Notes under the pieces: model-generated
What the model saw: only the letters and a program-made list of their open reading frames with translations
What the model was told of the DNA's origin: nothing
Database searches by the model: none
Shown: positions 19,700-30,202 of the stretch, in pieces
Layout: each line of letters opens with the position of its first letter
Position numbering within the stretch: position 1 is the stretch's first letter
Position numbers and translations under genes: made by a program
Source: an uncultured Sterolibacterium sp.
GTDB lineage: Bacteria; Pseudomonadota; Gammaproteobacteria; Burkholderiales; Rhodocyclaceae
NCBI GenBank assembly: GCA_903832735.1
Contig: CAILCO010000161.1
Coordinates: 1 to 64,000 of the forward strand
DNA: 64,000 bases
Direction of reading: 5' to 3'

Positions 19700-20698
19700 A
19701 TGGCAACGAGATCGCGCCTCCATCCCGCCGCCGTGCTTTACCTGGGCGGCAAGCCCTTCCCCGCGCTGGCTGCCTGCGAACATTACGCCGGCAGCGAAAA
19801 GCTGATTGCCAAGGCGCTCCAGTTGCAGCATGAGCTGGGTCCGATATTCGATATCAGTTGCGATTGCGAGGACGGGGCTGCCCCCGGCCAGGAAGGCGCA
19901 CATGCGGCCATGGTCGCTGCGCAAATCAACTCCGCCGAAAATCGGCACGGCCGTGTCGGCGCCCGCATCCACGACATCACCCACCCGCACTGGCGGGACG
20001 ATCTCGAGATCATCGTCGCGGGCGCCGGGGAACGGCTGGCCTACATCGTGCTGCCCAAGGTCGGCGGCGCCGACGATGCGCTGCTGCAGATCTCCGCTTT
20101 GGCCGATGCCTGCCAACGCCACGGCGTCAGCCGCACGATACCCGTCCATGTGCTCATCGAGACCCCCGGTGCCCTGTACGAAGCCTGGCGGATCGCCAGC
20201 CTGCCCGGTGTCGAGTCGCTCGACTTCGGCCTGATGGATTTCGTATCAAGCCATCACGGCGCGATTCCCGCCAGCGCCATGAAGAGCCCCGGGCAGTTCG
20301 AGCACCCCCTGATCGTGCGCGCCAAGTGCGCCGTCGCAGCGGCGGCATTGGGCAATGGCGTGGTGCCGACGCACAATGTCAGCGTCGAGCTACGCGATAT
20401 TTCCATCGTCTTCGAGGATGCCCGGCGCGCGCGCCAGGAGTTCGGATATCTACGCATGTGGAGCATCCACCCGAACCAGATTCGCGTCATCGTCGAGGCG
20501 ATGAGGCCGGATTTCACCGAGGTGACTGAAGCGGCCGAGATCCTGCAAGCCGCCCAGGACGCCGACTGGGGCCCGATCCAGCAGAAGGCCAAGCTGCACG
20601 ATCGCGCCTCCTATCGCTACTATTGGGAACTGCTCCAGAGAGCCCATGCCATGGGCATGGAGCTGCCCGGGCAAGCACAGTCAAGATTTTTTCAGTAA
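19700..20698 (+). CDS. HpcH/HpaI aldolase / citrate lyase beta-like (CoA ester lyase family)
   Basis: A 332-residue TIM-barrel protein related to CitE and malyl-CoA lyases. The visible family blocks are [14 protein letters not shown] (metal and CoA region), [21 protein letters not shown] and the [14 protein letters not shown] segment with the acidic metal ligand. It lies between mdh and acnB, with 20 and 26 bases of spacing, a conserved betaproteobacterial arrangement. The substrate is not known from sequence; cleavage or hydrolysis of a malyl-, citramalyl- or citryl-CoA-like thioester is the family chemistry. No CitF or CitD partner is present, so it is not part of fermentative citrate lyase. 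Confidence 0.88.
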   Translation: MATRSRLHPAAVLYLGGKPFPALAACEHYAGSEKLIAKALQLQHELGPIFDISCDCEDGAAPGQEGAHAAMVAAQINSAENRHGRVGARIHDITHPHWRDDLEIIVAGAGERLAYIVLPKVGGADDALLQISALADACQRHGVSRTIPVHVLIETPGALYEAWRIASLPGVESLDFGLMDFVSSHHGAIPASAMKSPGQFEHPLIVRAKCAVAAAALGNGVVPTHNVSVELRDISIVFEDARRARQEFGYLRMWSIHPNQIRVIVEAMRPDFTEVTEAAEILQAAQDADWGPIQQKAKLHDRASYRYYWELLQRAHAMGMELPGQAQSRFFQ

Positions 20699-20724
20699 TC
20701 GAACTTCAAGAAAAGGATTTCGCC

Positions 20725-23292
20725 ATGCTAGTCGCTTACCGCCAACATGCCGCCGAACGCGCTTCCCTCGGCATCCCGCCGCTGCCCTTGTCCGCCGCGC
20801 AGACTGCGGACCTGATCGAACTGCTGAAGCAGCCGCCGAAAGGTGAAGAGGCATTCCTGCTCGATCTGATCACCTACCGCGTGCCCGCCGGCGTCGATGA
20901 TGCCGCCAAGGTCAAGGCCTCCTACCTCGCCGCCGTGGCTCTGGGCCGCGAAGCCTGCCCGCTGATTACCCGTGAACGGGCCACCGAGCTCCTCGGCACC
21001 ATGCTCGGCGGCTACAACGTCCAGCCGCTGATCGAACTGCTCGACGACAAACTGACCGGCCCGATCGCCGCCGCCGGCCTGTCCAAAACCCTGCTGATCT
21101 TCGATGCCTTTCATGACGTCAAGGAAAAGGCAGACAAAGGCAACGTCCACGCCAAACAAGTGCTGCAATCCTGGGCCGATGCCGAGTGGTTCATCTCCCA
21201 CCCGGAAGTGCCGAAGTCCGTTACCGTGACCGTCTTCAAGGTTCCCGGCGAAACCAATACCGACGATCTCTCTCCCGCGCCGGATGCCTGGAGCCGCCCC
21301 GACATTCCGCTGCACGCCCTGGCGATGCTGAAGAACCCGCGGCCCGGCGTGGCCGACAAGCCGCTTGCGCAGATCGTCGAATTGAAGAAGAAAGGCCATC
21401 CGATCGCCTATGTCGGCGACGTCGTCGGCACCGGTTCATCGAGAAAGTCCGCGACCAATTCAGTGCTCTGGTATACCGGTGCGGATATCCCCTTCGTGCC
21501 GAACAAGCGCTATGGCGGCTTCTGCCTCGGCGCCAAGATCGCGCCGATCTTCTTCAACACCATGGAAGATGCTGGCGCGCTGCCCATCGAACTCGACGTC
21601 TCGAAGATGGAGACCGGCGACGTCGTCGAGTTGCGTCCCTATGAAGGCCGCGCCTACAAGAACGGCACACTGATCGCCGAGTTCGAAGTCAAGTCGGCCG
21701 TACTCTTCGACGAAGTGCGCGCCGGCGGTCGCATCCCGTTGATCATCGGCCGCGGCCTCACCGGCAAGGCGCGCGAAGCGCTGGGTCTTCCCGCGTCGAC
21801 CCTGTTCCGCCTGCCGCAGAACCCGAAGGACTCGGGACGCGGATTCACGCTGGCGCAGAAGATGGTCGGTCGCGCCTGCGGCCTGCCCGCCGGCCGCGGC
21901 GTCCGCCCCGGCAGCTATTGCGAGCCGAAGATGAGTGCCGTGGGCTCCCAGGACACCACCGGGCCGATGACCCGCGATGAACTGAAGGATCTGGCCTGCC
22001 TGGGCTTCTCCGCCGACCTGGTGATGCAGTCCTTCTGCCACACCGCCGCCTACCCCAAGCCGGTCGACGTCAAGATGCACCACGAACTGCCGGCCTTCAT
22101 GGCCACGCGCGGCGGCGTCTCCCTGCGCCCGGGCGACGGCATCATCCATTCATGGCTGAACCGCATGCTGCTGCCCGATACCGTCGGCACCGGCGGCGAC
22201 TCCCACACCCGCTTCCCGATCGGCATTTCCTTCCCGGCGGGCTCTGGCCTGGTCGCCTTCGCCGCCGCCACCGGAGTGATGCCGCTCGACATGCCGGAAT
22301 CCATCCTGGTGCGCTTCAAGGGCGAGATGCAGCCCGGCATCACGCTGCGCGACTTGGTCAATGCCATCCCGCTTTATGCCATCAAGGCGGGTCTCCTGAC
22401 CGTCGAGAAGAAGGGCAAGATCAACGCCTTCTCCGGCAAAGTCCTGGAGATCGAGGGCTTGCCGAAACTCAAGGTCGAGCAGGCTTTCGAGTTGTCGGAC
22501 GCCTCTGCCGAGCGCTCCGCCGCCGGGTGCACGGTGCGTCTCGACCGAGAGCCCATTATCGAGTATCTGAACTCGAACATCACGCTGCTGAAGTGGCTGA
22601 TTGCCACCGGCTACGAAGACAAACGCACGCTAGGCCGGCGCATCAAGGCAATGGAAGCCTGGATCGCCAAGCCGGAACTCCTGGCCCCGGATGCCGACGC
22701 GGAATACGCCAGCGTCATCGAGATCGACCTGGCCGAAATCAAGGAACCCATCGTCGCCTGTCCGAACGACCCGGACGACGTCAAGTTCCTTTCGGATGTC
22801 TCCGGGACGAAGATCGACGAGGTCTTCGTCGGCAGTTGCATGACCAACATCGGCCACTTCCGCGCAGCAAGCAAGCTCCTCGAAGGCAAGACCGACCTGC
22901 CGGTCCGCCTGTGGATCGCGCCGCCGACCAAGATGGACCAAAAGCTGCTCTCCGAGGAAGGCCACTACGCCGTCCTCGGCGGCACCGGCGCGCGCTTGGA
23001 AATGCCCGGCTGCTCGCTGTGTATGGGCAACCAGGCATCGATCAAGAAGGGCTCGACGGCGATGTCCACCTCGACGCGCAATTTCCCCAATCGTCTGGGC
23101 CTGGACACCCAGGTTTATCTGGGCTCTGCGGAACTCGCCTCGGTCTGCGCACTGCTCGGCAAGATACCGACGGTAGCCGAATACATGGCCAACATCAGCG
23201 TGCTCGCCAAGAGTTCTGCCGACATCTACCGCTACATGAACTTCGACAAGATCCCCGAGTTCAAGGAAGCGGCGGACACGGTACCGGCCTAA
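20725..23292 (+). CDS. acnB: Aconitate hydratase B / 2-methylisocitrate dehydratase
   Basis: An 855-residue [4Fe-4S] enzyme that isomerises citrate and isocitrate and can also process 2-methylcitrate intermediates. The N-terminal HEAT-like domain of the B type is present ([20 protein letters not shown]), followed by the swivel domain and then the catalytic domains. Cluster ligands lie in [11 protein letters not shown] and CSLCMGNQ. The start at 20725 is preceded by AAGGA. It closes the rightward TCA arm. Confidence 0.97.
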   Translation: MLVAYRQHAAERASLGIPPLPLSAAQTADLIELLKQPPKGEEAFLLDLITYRVPAGVDDAAKVKASYLAAVALGREACPLITRERATELLGTMLGGYNVQPLIELLDDKLTGPIAAAGLSKTLLIFDAFHDVKEKADKGNVHAKQVLQSWADAEWFISHPEVPKSVTVTVFKVPGETNTDDLSPAPDAWSRPDIPLHALAMLKNPRPGVADKPLAQIVELKKKGHPIAYVGDVVGTGSSRKSATNSVLWYTGADIPFVPNKRYGGFCLGAKIAPIFFNTMEDAGALPIELDVSKMETGDVVELRPYEGRAYKNGTLIAEFEVKSAVLFDEVRAGGRIPLIIGRGLTGKAREALGLPASTLFRLPQNPKDSGRGFTLAQKMVGRACGLPAGRGVRPGSYCEPKMSAVGSQDTTGPMTRDELKDLACLGFSADLVMQSFCHTAAYPKPVDVKMHHELPAFMATRGGVSLRPGDGIIHSWLNRMLLPDTVGTGGDSHTRFPIGISFPAGSGLVAFAAATGVMPLDMPESILVRFKGEMQPGITLRDLVNAIPLYAIKAGLLTVEKKGKINAFSGKVLEIEGLPKLKVEQAFELSDASAERSAAGCTVRLDREPIIEYLNSNITLLKWLIATGYEDKRTLGRRIKAMEAWIAKPELLAPDADAEYASVIEIDLAEIKEPIVACPNDPDDVKFLSDVSGTKIDEVFVGSCMTNIGHFRAASKLLEGKTDLPVRLWIAPPTKMDQKLLSEEGHYAVLGGTGARLEMPGCSLCMGNQASIKKGSTAMSTSTRNFPNRLGLDTQVYLGSAELASVCALLGKIPTVAEYMANISVLAKSSADIYRYMNFDKIPEFKEAADTVPA

Positions 23293-23299
23293 GCATGAA

Positions 23300-23334
23300 G
23301 CGCGGCGGTCCTGCGTCCTGCAGGACCGCCGCGC
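23300..23334 (+). terminator. Strong hairpin after acnB
   Basis: Two 15-base arms, 23300-23314 and 23320-23334, pair perfectly around a GTCCT loop, 7 bases after the acnB stop. No T-run follows at once, though a run of six T occurs at about 23383. It probably ends or stabilises the mdh-acnB transcript. The rest of 23335-23412 holds nothing else I recognise. Confidence 0.65.
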
Positions 23335-23412
23335 GGCAATTCACGGCCCCATGTGCGCGGAAGCGGGGTGGCCGACGTCAGATTTTTTCGCCCGGGTGTT
23401 TATCGCTGCCTG

Positions 23413-24525
23413 CTAGTCTACGCGCCTGAAGCGCTGGACTCGCTTGCCGGTATCCACCTCGGCGGTGTAGACGCTGCCTTCGCGATCCACCGCGATGTTG
23501 TGGACCCAATGGAAATCGCCGGCCTGCCTTCCGGGCCGGCCGAACGAACCCAGGCGCTCGCCGGTTTCGCGCTGCACGATGTGCACCTCGTTGTTGGTGC
23601 CGTCGGCCACCAGCAGGTAGCGCTGGCCCGGATCTTCCGAGGGAATCATATCCCACGTCGAACCGGATCCCCGGGTAGCGGGTTCGAGAACGATCTGGCG
23701 CACGAACTCCCCGTTCTTTCGGAACACCTGGATCCGGTTGTTCATGCGATCGCAAACGTATAGCAAATTGTCGCGGGTCAGGCGAACGCAATGCACCGGA
23801 TTGCCGAACTGCGGCGACTCGGGGTTGTAGTCTGGGATCTTGCTGTCGTCGGGCTGATGGCCATAAGCGCCCCAGTGGCGCTTGTAGGCCCCGGTCGTTG
23901 CATCGAAGACGATCACCCGCCGGTTCTGGTAGCCGTCAGCCACGTAGAGTTCATTGGCCGCGGCATCCATTTCCATGTGCGCCGGCCGACCGAGTTGATC
24001 ATGCGCGTTGCTGCCCAGACTCATTCCCGGCGTGCCGATCTGCAGCAGAAATTTTCCATCGGCGGTGAATTTGAGCAGCATGTGGTCGGTCGTCCCATTG
24101 CCGCCGACCCAGACCCGGCCGGTGGGATCCACATAGATGCCATGTTCGTTCTTCGGCCAGTCATAGCCCGATCCGGGACCGCCCCATGATCGCAGCAGGT
24201 TGCCCTCGCGATCGAATACCAGAACCGGCGGTGCCGCGCTACAGCACTTCGATCGGCGCGGGGTGAGCGTCGCACCGCGCTCGTCATCGGTGATCGTCCC
24301 GGGGCGGTGAATGATCCAGATCTGGCCCGCCGGGTCGGTCGCGATGCCGGCGACCTGACCGAGTATCCAGTTGTTGGGCAAGGGCTTGGGCCAGTAGGGG
24401 TCCACCGCGTAGCGCGGTCCGTCCGGGGCGCCTTCGACGCGTTCCGCACGCTGGGCCAGGGCGCTGGCTGCCGTGAGCAGGAAGAGGAACAGCGCTAGGA
24501 CGAGCTGAAGCGCGCTTTTGAACAT
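23413..24525 (-). CDS. Exported six-bladed beta-propeller (NHL-repeat) protein
   Basis: A 370-residue protein if it starts at the Met at 24525, which gives a clean signal peptide (MFKSALQLVLALFLFLLTAASALAQ). Repeated blade motifs follow, such as VAGIATDPAGQIWIIHRPG, GIYVDPTGRVWVGGNG and PVHCVRLTRDNLLYVCDRMN. The pattern matches NHL proteins often annotated as peptidyl-alpha-hydroxyglycine alpha-amidating-lyase-like. Enzyme activity is not shown by the sequence; a binding or scaffolding role in the periplasm is as likely. Two adjacent cysteines (KCCS) near residue 95 are unusual for a propeller. It stands alone on the minus strand. Confidence 0.8.
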   Translation of the reverse strand: MFKSALQLVLALFLFLLTAASALAQRAERVEGAPDGPRYAVDPYWPKPLPNNWILGQVAGIATDPAGQIWIIHRPGTITDDERGATLTPRRSKCCSAAPPVLVFDREGNLLRSWGGPGSGYDWPKNEHGIYVDPTGRVWVGGNGTTDHMLLKFTADGKFLLQIGTPGMSLGSNAHDQLGRPAHMEMDAAANELYVADGYQNRRVIVFDATTGAYKRHWGAYGHQPDDSKIPDYNPESPQFGNPVHCVRLTRDNLLYVCDRMNNRIQVFRKNGEFVRQIVLEPATRGSGSTWDMIPSEDPGQRYLLVADGTNNEVHIVQRETGERLGSFGRPGRQAGDFHWVHNIAVDREGSVYTAEVDTGKRVQRFRRVD

Positions 24526-24558
24526 ATTGCCTCCGACTATGAAACCGTCTTGCAAAAA

Positions 24559-24804
24559 TCAATCGGGGGGCGCTAGCGCCGAGGCGGGGGCGCCTGCGCA
24601 AAGGTCCACCACCTGCCCGGCATAAGTCACTCGCTGCCCGGGGCGGAGTTTGGCACGCTTGCGGCTTTCCACTTTCCCATCCACCTCTACCCGGCCGAGA
24701 TCGACCTCGGCATGCGCGGCGCCGCCGGAGGCAACCAGACCGGTGGCCTTGAGCAGATGATCGAGCTGGATGAACTCGCCACGGATGACAAAGACGATGG
24801 TCAT
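24559..24804 (-). CDS. Small S4-domain RNA-binding protein
   Basis: An 81-residue protein made of one S4 RNA-binding domain: FIQLDHLLKATGLVASGGAAHAEV, then VEVDGKVESRKRAKLRPGQ. It is related to the YbcJ/RlbA group of orphan S4 proteins. The start at 24804 lies eight bases beyond the end of the phosphate transporter gene, so the two may be co-transcribed. Its RNA target is unknown. Confidence 0.85.
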   Translation of the reverse strand: MTIVFVIRGEFIQLDHLLKATGLVASGGAAHAEVDLGRVEVDGKVESRKRAKLRPGQRVTYAGQVVDLCAGAPASALAPPD

Positions 24805-24812
24805 GGCGGCGA

Positions 24813-25820
24813 TCAGAGTACCAGCGTACCCAGCCACCACGCCGCGGCCGCGATCAGGGCACTGGCCGGGATGGTGAAGATCCATGCCCAGACGATGCTG
24901 CCGGCCACGCCCCAGCGGACATTGCGCCGGCCAGAGGTAGACCCGACGCCGACGATGGCGCCGGTGATGGTGTGCGTGGTCGATACCGGAATGCCCATGG
25001 CAGTGGCCAGGAACAGGGTGATGGCGCCGCCGGTCTCGGCGCAGAAGCCGCCGACGGGTTTCAACTTGGTGATCTTCTGGCCCATGGTCTTGACGATCCG
25101 CCAGCCGCCGAACAGGGTGCCCAGACCCATCGCCAGATAGCAGCAGACGATCACCCAGATCGGCATCGGTCCGTCCGTTGCCGTGATGCCAGTGGCCATC
25201 AGGAGCATCCAGATGATGCCCATGGTCTTCTGCGCATCGTTGCCGCCGTGGCCGAGGCTATAGAGCGACGCCGATACCAGCTGCAAGCGGCGAAACCAGC
25301 GGTCGACCTTCGCCGGCGTCGAGCGAAAGAACAGCCAGGACACCGCGATCATCAGCACCGAGCCGAGCAGAAAGCCCAGGAGCGGCGAGATCAGGATGAA
25401 GGCGACGGTCTTGCCCACGCCCGACCAGACCAGGGCGCCGCTGCCCGACTTGGCGACGCCGGCACCGACCAGGCCGCCGATCAGCGCATGCGAGGAACTG
25501 GAAGGAAGGCCGTAATACCAGGTGATCAGATTCCAGGCGATGGCGCCGACCAGCGCGCCGAACACCACATAATGATCGACGATGGCGGGATCGATGGTGC
25601 CTTTGCCGATCGTCGTGGCCACCTTGAGCTGGAAGACGAAAAGTGCGATGACATTGAATACGGCGGCGAAGGCCACCGCCTGTTGCGGCTTCAGCACGCC
25701 GGTGGAAACGACGGTGGCGATGGAATTGGCGGCATCATGAAAGCCGTTGATGAAATCGAACAGCAGCGCCAGCGCCACCAGCACGACGACGACCCAGAGA
25801 CCGATCTGCAATGAATGCAT
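24813..25820 (-). CDS. pit: Low-affinity inorganic phosphate transporter, Pit family
   Basis: A 335-residue membrane protein with about nine or ten helices. Both PiT half-signatures are visible: FDFINGFHDAANSIATVV near the N-terminus and YSLGHGGNDAQKTMGI in the middle. GIPVSTTHTITGAIVG marks the second half. It carries metal-phosphate with protons. It is paired with a DUF47 gene 28 bases upstream, the usual Pit accessory arrangement. Confidence 0.95.
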   Translation of the reverse strand: MHSLQIGLWVVVVLVALALLFDFINGFHDAANSIATVVSTGVLKPQQAVAFAAVFNVIALFVFQLKVATTIGKGTIDPAIVDHYVVFGALVGAIAWNLITWYYGLPSSSSHALIGGLVGAGVAKSGSGALVWSGVGKTVAFILISPLLGFLLGSVLMIAVSWLFFRSTPAKVDRWFRRLQLVSASLYSLGHGGNDAQKTMGIIWMLLMATGITATDGPMPIWVIVCCYLAMGLGTLFGGWRIVKTMGQKITKLKPVGGFCAETGGAITLFLATAMGIPVSTTHTITGAIVGVGSTSGRRNVRWGVAGSIVWAWIFTIPASALIAAAAWWLGTLVL

Positions 25821-25848
25821 CGCTATTCCTTATCCTCCGGCCCGGGAA

Positions 25849-26493
25849 TCAGGAGTTTTCGAGGACGATGCCCTCGATGATGTTGGCCACGTCCTCGCAA
25901 CGATCGGTGACCGTTTCCAGAAGCTCGTAGATCGCTTTCAGCTTGATCAACTGGCGCACGTCCGCCTCGTCGCGAAACAGGCGCGAAATGGCCGAGCGCA
26001 TGACGCGGTCGGCATCCGACTCCAACTGGTCGATTTCCCGGCAAGTTTTGAGGATGCTCTGCGCGTGCTCCATGTTGGGCAACAAGGCGACCACCGACCG
26101 GACCCGCTCGCAGCATGACAAAGAGATATCGGTGAGCTGGCGCGCCTCCTGCGTCACCTTGCGGATGTCGTAGAGCACCATCGATTCGGCGACGTCCTGA
26201 ATCAGGTCGAGAATGTCGTCCATCTTGCTGATCAACTGGTGAATGCTGTCGCGGTCGAGCGGCGTGATGAACGTCTTATGCAACAGGGCGACGGTCTCGT
26301 GGGTGATCTTGTCGGCGCGCGTCTCGATGCCGTCGATGACCTGGGCATGAGCGGAAATTTCGGCAGTCGTCACCGACGCGCCCATCTTGCTCATCAGGGT
26401 CGCCAGTTCGCGACCGCCTGCGACGATCTGCTCGGCATGAGCATTGAACAGTTCGAAAAACTTACCCTCTCGGGGCATGAAACGACCGAACAT
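25849..26493 (-). CDS. DUF47 family protein, Pit accessory/regulator
   Basis: A 214-residue all-helical cytoplasmic protein related to PhoU. It starts MFGRFMPREGKFFELFNAHAEQI, the standard DUF47 start. Acidic helical pairs (ESDADRVMRSAI, ETRADKITHETVALLHKT) match the metal-binding PhoU-like bundle. Proteins of this family control or enable the neighbouring Pit transporter. Confidence 0.93.
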   Translation of the reverse strand: MFGRFMPREGKFFELFNAHAEQIVAGGRELATLMSKMGASVTTAEISAHAQVIDGIETRADKITHETVALLHKTFITPLDRDSIHQLISKMDDILDLIQDVAESMVLYDIRKVTQEARQLTDISLSCCERVRSVVALLPNMEHAQSILKTCREIDQLESDADRVMRSAISRLFRDEADVRQLIKLKAIYELLETVTDRCEDVANIIEGIVLENS

Positions 26494-26621
26494 AATGGCC
26501 TGCTATCGATAGGAAAAGCAGATGTTACCAATTAATGACATCTCCGACGGGATCGGCGGAATTTTTATCCGGCAAGCCGGCGCCTGATATTATGCGGGGT
26601 TCGAAAACAATCACGGCTTCC

Positions 26622-27791
26622 ATGAAACGCATACGCCCCCCCCGCCGTGCCAAGCTCACGCCCGACATTGAGCAATTGATACGCCTGGCAAGCGGCCTCG
26701 GCCTGTCCAACAGCCGTATCGAAGACGCTTTCTGGGAGACCCGCCTGTCCGCCCTGGTCGACCGTCTGCTCAAGGACAATGACGAAGCGGCGTTGACCGC
26801 TGCCCTCGACCAACTCTACGGCAAGCAGGATCGCGCCTACGACGCACTGGCCGACCTGATCGAGGACAGAAGCGAATCGCGGCAGATCAAGGGCGGTGAA
26901 GTAGACCTGCTGCTGTTCGCGGCGCCCTTGCTCGCCTGGTCGCGCTTTTCCATTCCATCGGGCGCCGTCAATGCCGAGGTATTGAGCAATGCCCGGGTGC
27001 AGCTTCAGGCCCACGTGTTCGCGCAGGACGCGCGCCTGGGCCTCGCCGATTTTCTCTACAGCCCCGACCAACTGCCGCAGAGCTACTTCGATACCTCGGC
27101 CCTGACCGACAAGCTGGCTCGTGCCGCGATGCACAGCCGAAATCTTCACATCGACCCGTTAGTCTTACCCGAGACCACGAATTTCCTTTCGGACACGCGC
27201 TATCTGATCGGCGTCGTCTGCGTCGCGAGCGGCAGCGCACTGTTCCGCTGGCAGGAAGAGGACGGCGACCGCGCCGAGGCGCTGAAGGCCTGGCGCGCCC
27301 AGGGCGGCGAAGCGCTGCGGCCCCTGTTGCCCGGTTGCGCCAGCGAACTCCTGCTGCCCCAGTCGTATCATGCCGCGGCCCGCGAGGCCGACCACCTGTC
27401 CCGCCCCTACTCGCTACGTGCCTCGGTGGCCTTCCTGTCCACCTCGCTCAACATCGCGCCAGCCGAACTACGCTGCGTGGTCGCCCCTTATCACGATCTG
27501 CGCCTGGAGGAATTCCGCATCGGCTTCATGGCCAAGGGCTCGGGAGAACTGGTCCACGGCGCCGTCTGGCCCTTGCTCGATGGCGAAGACGAGGGCAGCG
27601 AGAGCGGCACCGTTATCGAGACGGTGCTGCGCGAGATCGGGGTTGGCGAAGTGATCGTTCTGGACCATCGGCTGCCGCTGGAATACTGCGACGACTGCGG
27701 CGCTCCGCTCTATCCGAATCCGGAAGGCGAGTCGGTGCATGCTGAAATGCCCGAAGAGCAGGCGACCGCCGCACCGCGGCATTTGCACTGA
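26622..27791 (+). CDS. DUF2863 family protein
   Basis: A 389-residue protein of a family seen mainly in Betaproteobacteria with no known function. The start at 26622 (MKRIRPPRRAKLTPDIEQL) is chosen over 26535 because the extra 29 residues overlap the promoter region of the DUF47 gene. It has no signal peptide or membrane helix. A short zinc-ribbon-like CDDCGAPLYPNPEG lies near the C-terminus. The gene is alone, divergent from DUF47 and convergent with dadA. Confidence 0.85.
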   Translation: MKRIRPPRRAKLTPDIEQLIRLASGLGLSNSRIEDAFWETRLSALVDRLLKDNDEAALTAALDQLYGKQDRAYDALADLIEDRSESRQIKGGEVDLLLFAAPLLAWSRFSIPSGAVNAEVLSNARVQLQAHVFAQDARLGLADFLYSPDQLPQSYFDTSALTDKLARAAMHSRNLHIDPLVLPETTNFLSDTRYLIGVVCVASGSALFRWQEEDGDRAEALKAWRAQGGEALRPLLPGCASELLLPQSYHAAAREADHLSRPYSLRASVAFLSTSLNIAPAELRCVVAPYHDLRLEEFRIGFMAKGSGELVHGAVWPLLDGEDEGSESGTVIETVLREIGVGEVIVLDHRLPLEYCDDCGAPLYPNPEGESVHAEMPEEQATAAPRHLH

Positions 27792-27821
27792 TCAGTGCGC
27801 TGCGTCCCGCGGGAACCACCT

Positions 27822-27878
27822 CGTAGGTCGGACCGTGCCCGACCTAGCTCGGGGCGTACCCCAAGGGCACTTCCTACG
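27822..27878. terminator. Compound hairpin between convergent DUF2863 and dadA genes
   Basis: Outer arms CGTAGG (27822-27827) and CCTACG (27873-27878) enclose two smaller hairpins: AGGTCGG/CCGACCT at 27825-27831/27839-27845 and GGGG-CGTA-CCCC at 27851-27862. The first overlaps the outer stem, so alternative folds exist. It resembles a REP-type intergenic repeat and may stop transcription from both sides. It just overlaps the dadA stop codon. Confidence 0.55.
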
Positions 27879-29118
27879 GGGCGTAATCGGCTGCGTCTAT
27901 CTCCGGCAAGCGTCCCGATACGAGGTCGGCCATGAGTCTCCCCGAGCCGCAGGCCATGGTCCAGCCGAGCGTGCCATGGCCGGTGTTGACGAACAGATTG
28001 CGATAGCGGCTCATGCCGATCAAGGGCACATTGTTCGGTGTCGCCGGGCGCAGGCCGGCCCAGAACTCCGCCCCGGCCCGCCTTCCGGCGCGAGGGAACA
28101 GGGTGAAGGCACGCGCGAGCAAGGCGGCGCAGCGCGCTTCGTTGAGGCTGGTGTCGTAGCCGGCGAACTCCGCCGTGCCGGCTACGCGCAAGCGGCCACC
28201 CAAGCGCGAGAAGACCAGCCGGTGCTGATCGTCGGTCAGGCTCACGCTAGGCGCGATACTGTCGTCGTCGAGAGCGATCGTCGCCGAGTAACCCTTCGCC
28301 GGATACACCGGCAGTCTCAGTCCCAGCGGACGAAGCAAGAGCGGCGTGTAGCTGCCCAGCGCCGCGACATAGGTATCCGCTGTCAGCAGTTCGCCTCCGG
28401 TCAGACGGATGCCGCTGATACGTTCGCCATCGGAGGCCAGGCTCTCGATCCCGAGTCCGTAGCGGAACTGCACGCCGCGCCTGGCGCAACGCTCGGCCAG
28501 CGCCTCGGTGAATTTGCAGGCATCGCCCGACTCGTCGCTGGCGGTATAAGTGCCGCCGACCAGTTTCACCCTGCTGCCGGCCAGCGCCGGCTCTATCGCC
28601 AGGCATTCGGCGGCGCTTTTGATCACCCGATCGCAACCGTATTCGCGCATCAGCGCCGCCTGCGGGCGGGCATGGGCAAACACCTTTTCATCGGAATAGA
28701 CATGGAGGATGCCCCGCACCTCTTCGTCGTAACGAATGCCGGTGTCGGTGCGCAGCGCCTGCAAGGCGGCGCGGCTGTAGAGCGCCAGACGCAGGATGGC
28801 GACGATGTTGGCGCGCATCCGGGCCGGCGTGCAGTGGCGCAGAAAGCGCAGACCCCAGATCCACTGCCAGGGGTCGGCGGAAAATCGCCAGAGCAGCGGT
28901 GCATTCTCGCGCCCTAGCCATTTCAGGATTTGCAGCGGCGCGCCCGGATTGGCCCAGGGCTCGGCATGGCTGACCGAAATCTGGCCGCCGTTGGCGAAAC
29001 TGGTCTCCAGTGCCGCCGCCGGCTGCCGCTCGATGACGACGACCTCGTGGCCGGCCTCGGCCAGATACCACGCCGTCGTCACCCCGATGACACCGGCCCC
29101 CAACACGACGACGCGCAT
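27874..29118 (-). CDS. dadA: D-amino acid dehydrogenase small subunit type FAD oxidoreductase
   Basis: A 414-residue flavoprotein that oxidatively deaminates D-amino acids and passes electrons to the respiratory chain. The FAD-binding start is VVVLGAGVIGVTTAWYLAE, followed by SFANGGQISVSHAEPWANPG, which is characteristic of DadA. The C-terminus GHGTLGWTMACGSGRLMADL is also typical. No alanine racemase lies next to it, so the role in alanine use is less certain than in enteric bacteria. Confidence 0.92.
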   Translation of the reverse strand: MRVVVLGAGVIGVTTAWYLAEAGHEVVVIERQPAAALETSFANGGQISVSHAEPWANPGAPLQILKWLGRENAPLLWRFSADPWQWIWGLRFLRHCTPARMRANIVAILRLALYSRAALQALRTDTGIRYDEEVRGILHVYSDEKVFAHARPQAALMREYGCDRVIKSAAECLAIEPALAGSRVKLVGGTYTASDESGDACKFTEALAERCARRGVQFRYGLGIESLASDGERISGIRLTGGELLTADTYVAALGSYTPLLLRPLGLRLPVYPAKGYSATIALDDDSIAPSVSLTDDQHRLVFSRLGGRLRVAGTAEFAGYDTSLNEARCAALLARAFTLFPRAGRRAGAEFWAGLRPATPNNVPLIGMSRYRNLFVNTGHGTLGWTMACGSGRLMADLVSGRLPEIDAADYAP

Positions 29119-29225
29119 CAGTTCGGGTCTTTCCGGCAGGCCGAGAAAATGAACTTAACGCCAGCCACGCACTCTGAGAGAATCTCCATCAGCCAGATTA
29201 TACTTGTTGGTTTCCGGAGAACGCG

Positions 29226-29609
29226 ATGGCAGTGAAAAAGACCGATGCCGAATGGCGCGCCCAGCTTACGCCGCTGCAATACCAGGTCGCGCGCGCGAAG
29301 GGGACCGAGCCCGCCTTCACCGGCGAATACTGGAACAGCCACGATGCGGGCGTGTTCCGTTGTGTCTGCTGCGCCGCGCCGCTGTTCGAATCCGCCGACA
29401 AATACGATTCCGGCTGCGGCTGGCCGAGCTTTTCCGCGGCCGCCGGAGAGATTGCCGAAGCAGCGGACGAGAGCCACGGCATGCGCCGCACCGAAGTGCT
29501 CTGCCAGCAATGCGGCGCCCACCTCGGCCATCTTTTCCCCGACGGACCGGCCCCGAGCGGATTGCGTTATTGCATCAACTCCGCTTCCTTGAAGCTGGAA
29601 AAGAATTAA
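29226..29609 (+). CDS. msrB: Peptide-methionine (R)-S-oxide reductase
   Basis: A 127-residue repair enzyme for oxidised methionine. The catalytic Cys116 is in RYCINSAS and the recycling Cys64 is in DSGCGWPSF. Zinc is held by Cys46, Cys49, Cys93 and Cys96 (CVCC and CQQC). There is no signal peptide, so it is cytoplasmic. It starts a rightward group of yciB, bolA and a parvulin gene. Confidence 0.96.
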   Translation: MAVKKTDAEWRAQLTPLQYQVARAKGTEPAFTGEYWNSHDAGVFRCVCCAAPLFESADKYDSGCGWPSFSAAAGEIAEAADESHGMRRTEVLCQQCGAHLGHLFPDGPAPSGLRYCINSASLKLEKN

Positions 29610-29625
29610 ACGGTATAATCGAACC

Positions 29626-30168
29626 ATGAAATTTCTCTTCGACCTGTTCCCGGTACTGCTGTTTTTCATCGCCTTCAAGTTCGCCGGCATCTATGTCGCC
29701 ACGGGCGTCGCGATCGCCGCCACCTTCGGCCAGATCGGCTGGATGTGGTTCAGGAAGCGCAAGGTCGATCACATGCTCTGGGCCAGCCTGGCGATCGTCA
29801 GCGTATTCGGCGGCGCGACGCTGCTGCTGCACGACGAGACCTTCATCAAGTGGAAACCGACCGTGCTCTACTGGGCGTTCGCAACTGTCCTGCTGTTCTC
29901 CGCCACGGTGCTGAAAAAGAACCTGATACGCGCCATGCTCGAAGCCCAGATGGCCTTGCCCGAAGCGCTCTGGGCCAAGCTAAACGCCAGCTGGATAGCC
30001 TTCTTCTGCTTCATGGGCGTGGCCAACCTCTACATCGCCTTCGTCTATGCCAAGGACGACACCGCGCTCTGGGTGAATTTCAAGCTTTTCGGCGGGATGG
30101 GGCTGATGCTGGCATTCGTCCTCGCCCAGGGCGTGATGCTGGCCAAGTATGTCGAGGAGAAGAAATGA
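29626..30168 (+). CDS. yciB: Inner-membrane septation protein YciB/IspZ
   Basis: A 180-residue membrane protein with five or six helices. It starts [20 protein letters not shown], the standard YciB start, and has the conserved [13 protein letters not shown] and [20 protein letters not shown] blocks. The family affects cell division and envelope synthesis. It begins 16 bases after msrB. The YciI gene that often follows is missing here. Confidence 0.95.
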   Translation: MKFLFDLFPVLLFFIAFKFAGIYVATGVAIAATFGQIGWMWFRKRKVDHMLWASLAIVSVFGGATLLLHDETFIKWKPTVLYWAFATVLLFSATVLKKNLIRAMLEAQMALPEALWAKLNASWIAFFCFMGVANLYIAFVYAKDDTALWVNFKLFGGMGLMLAFVLAQGVMLAKYVEEKK

Positions 30169-30202
30169 TGCGCCACGTCGCGTATGGCGAGGGCCTCGCC
30201 CG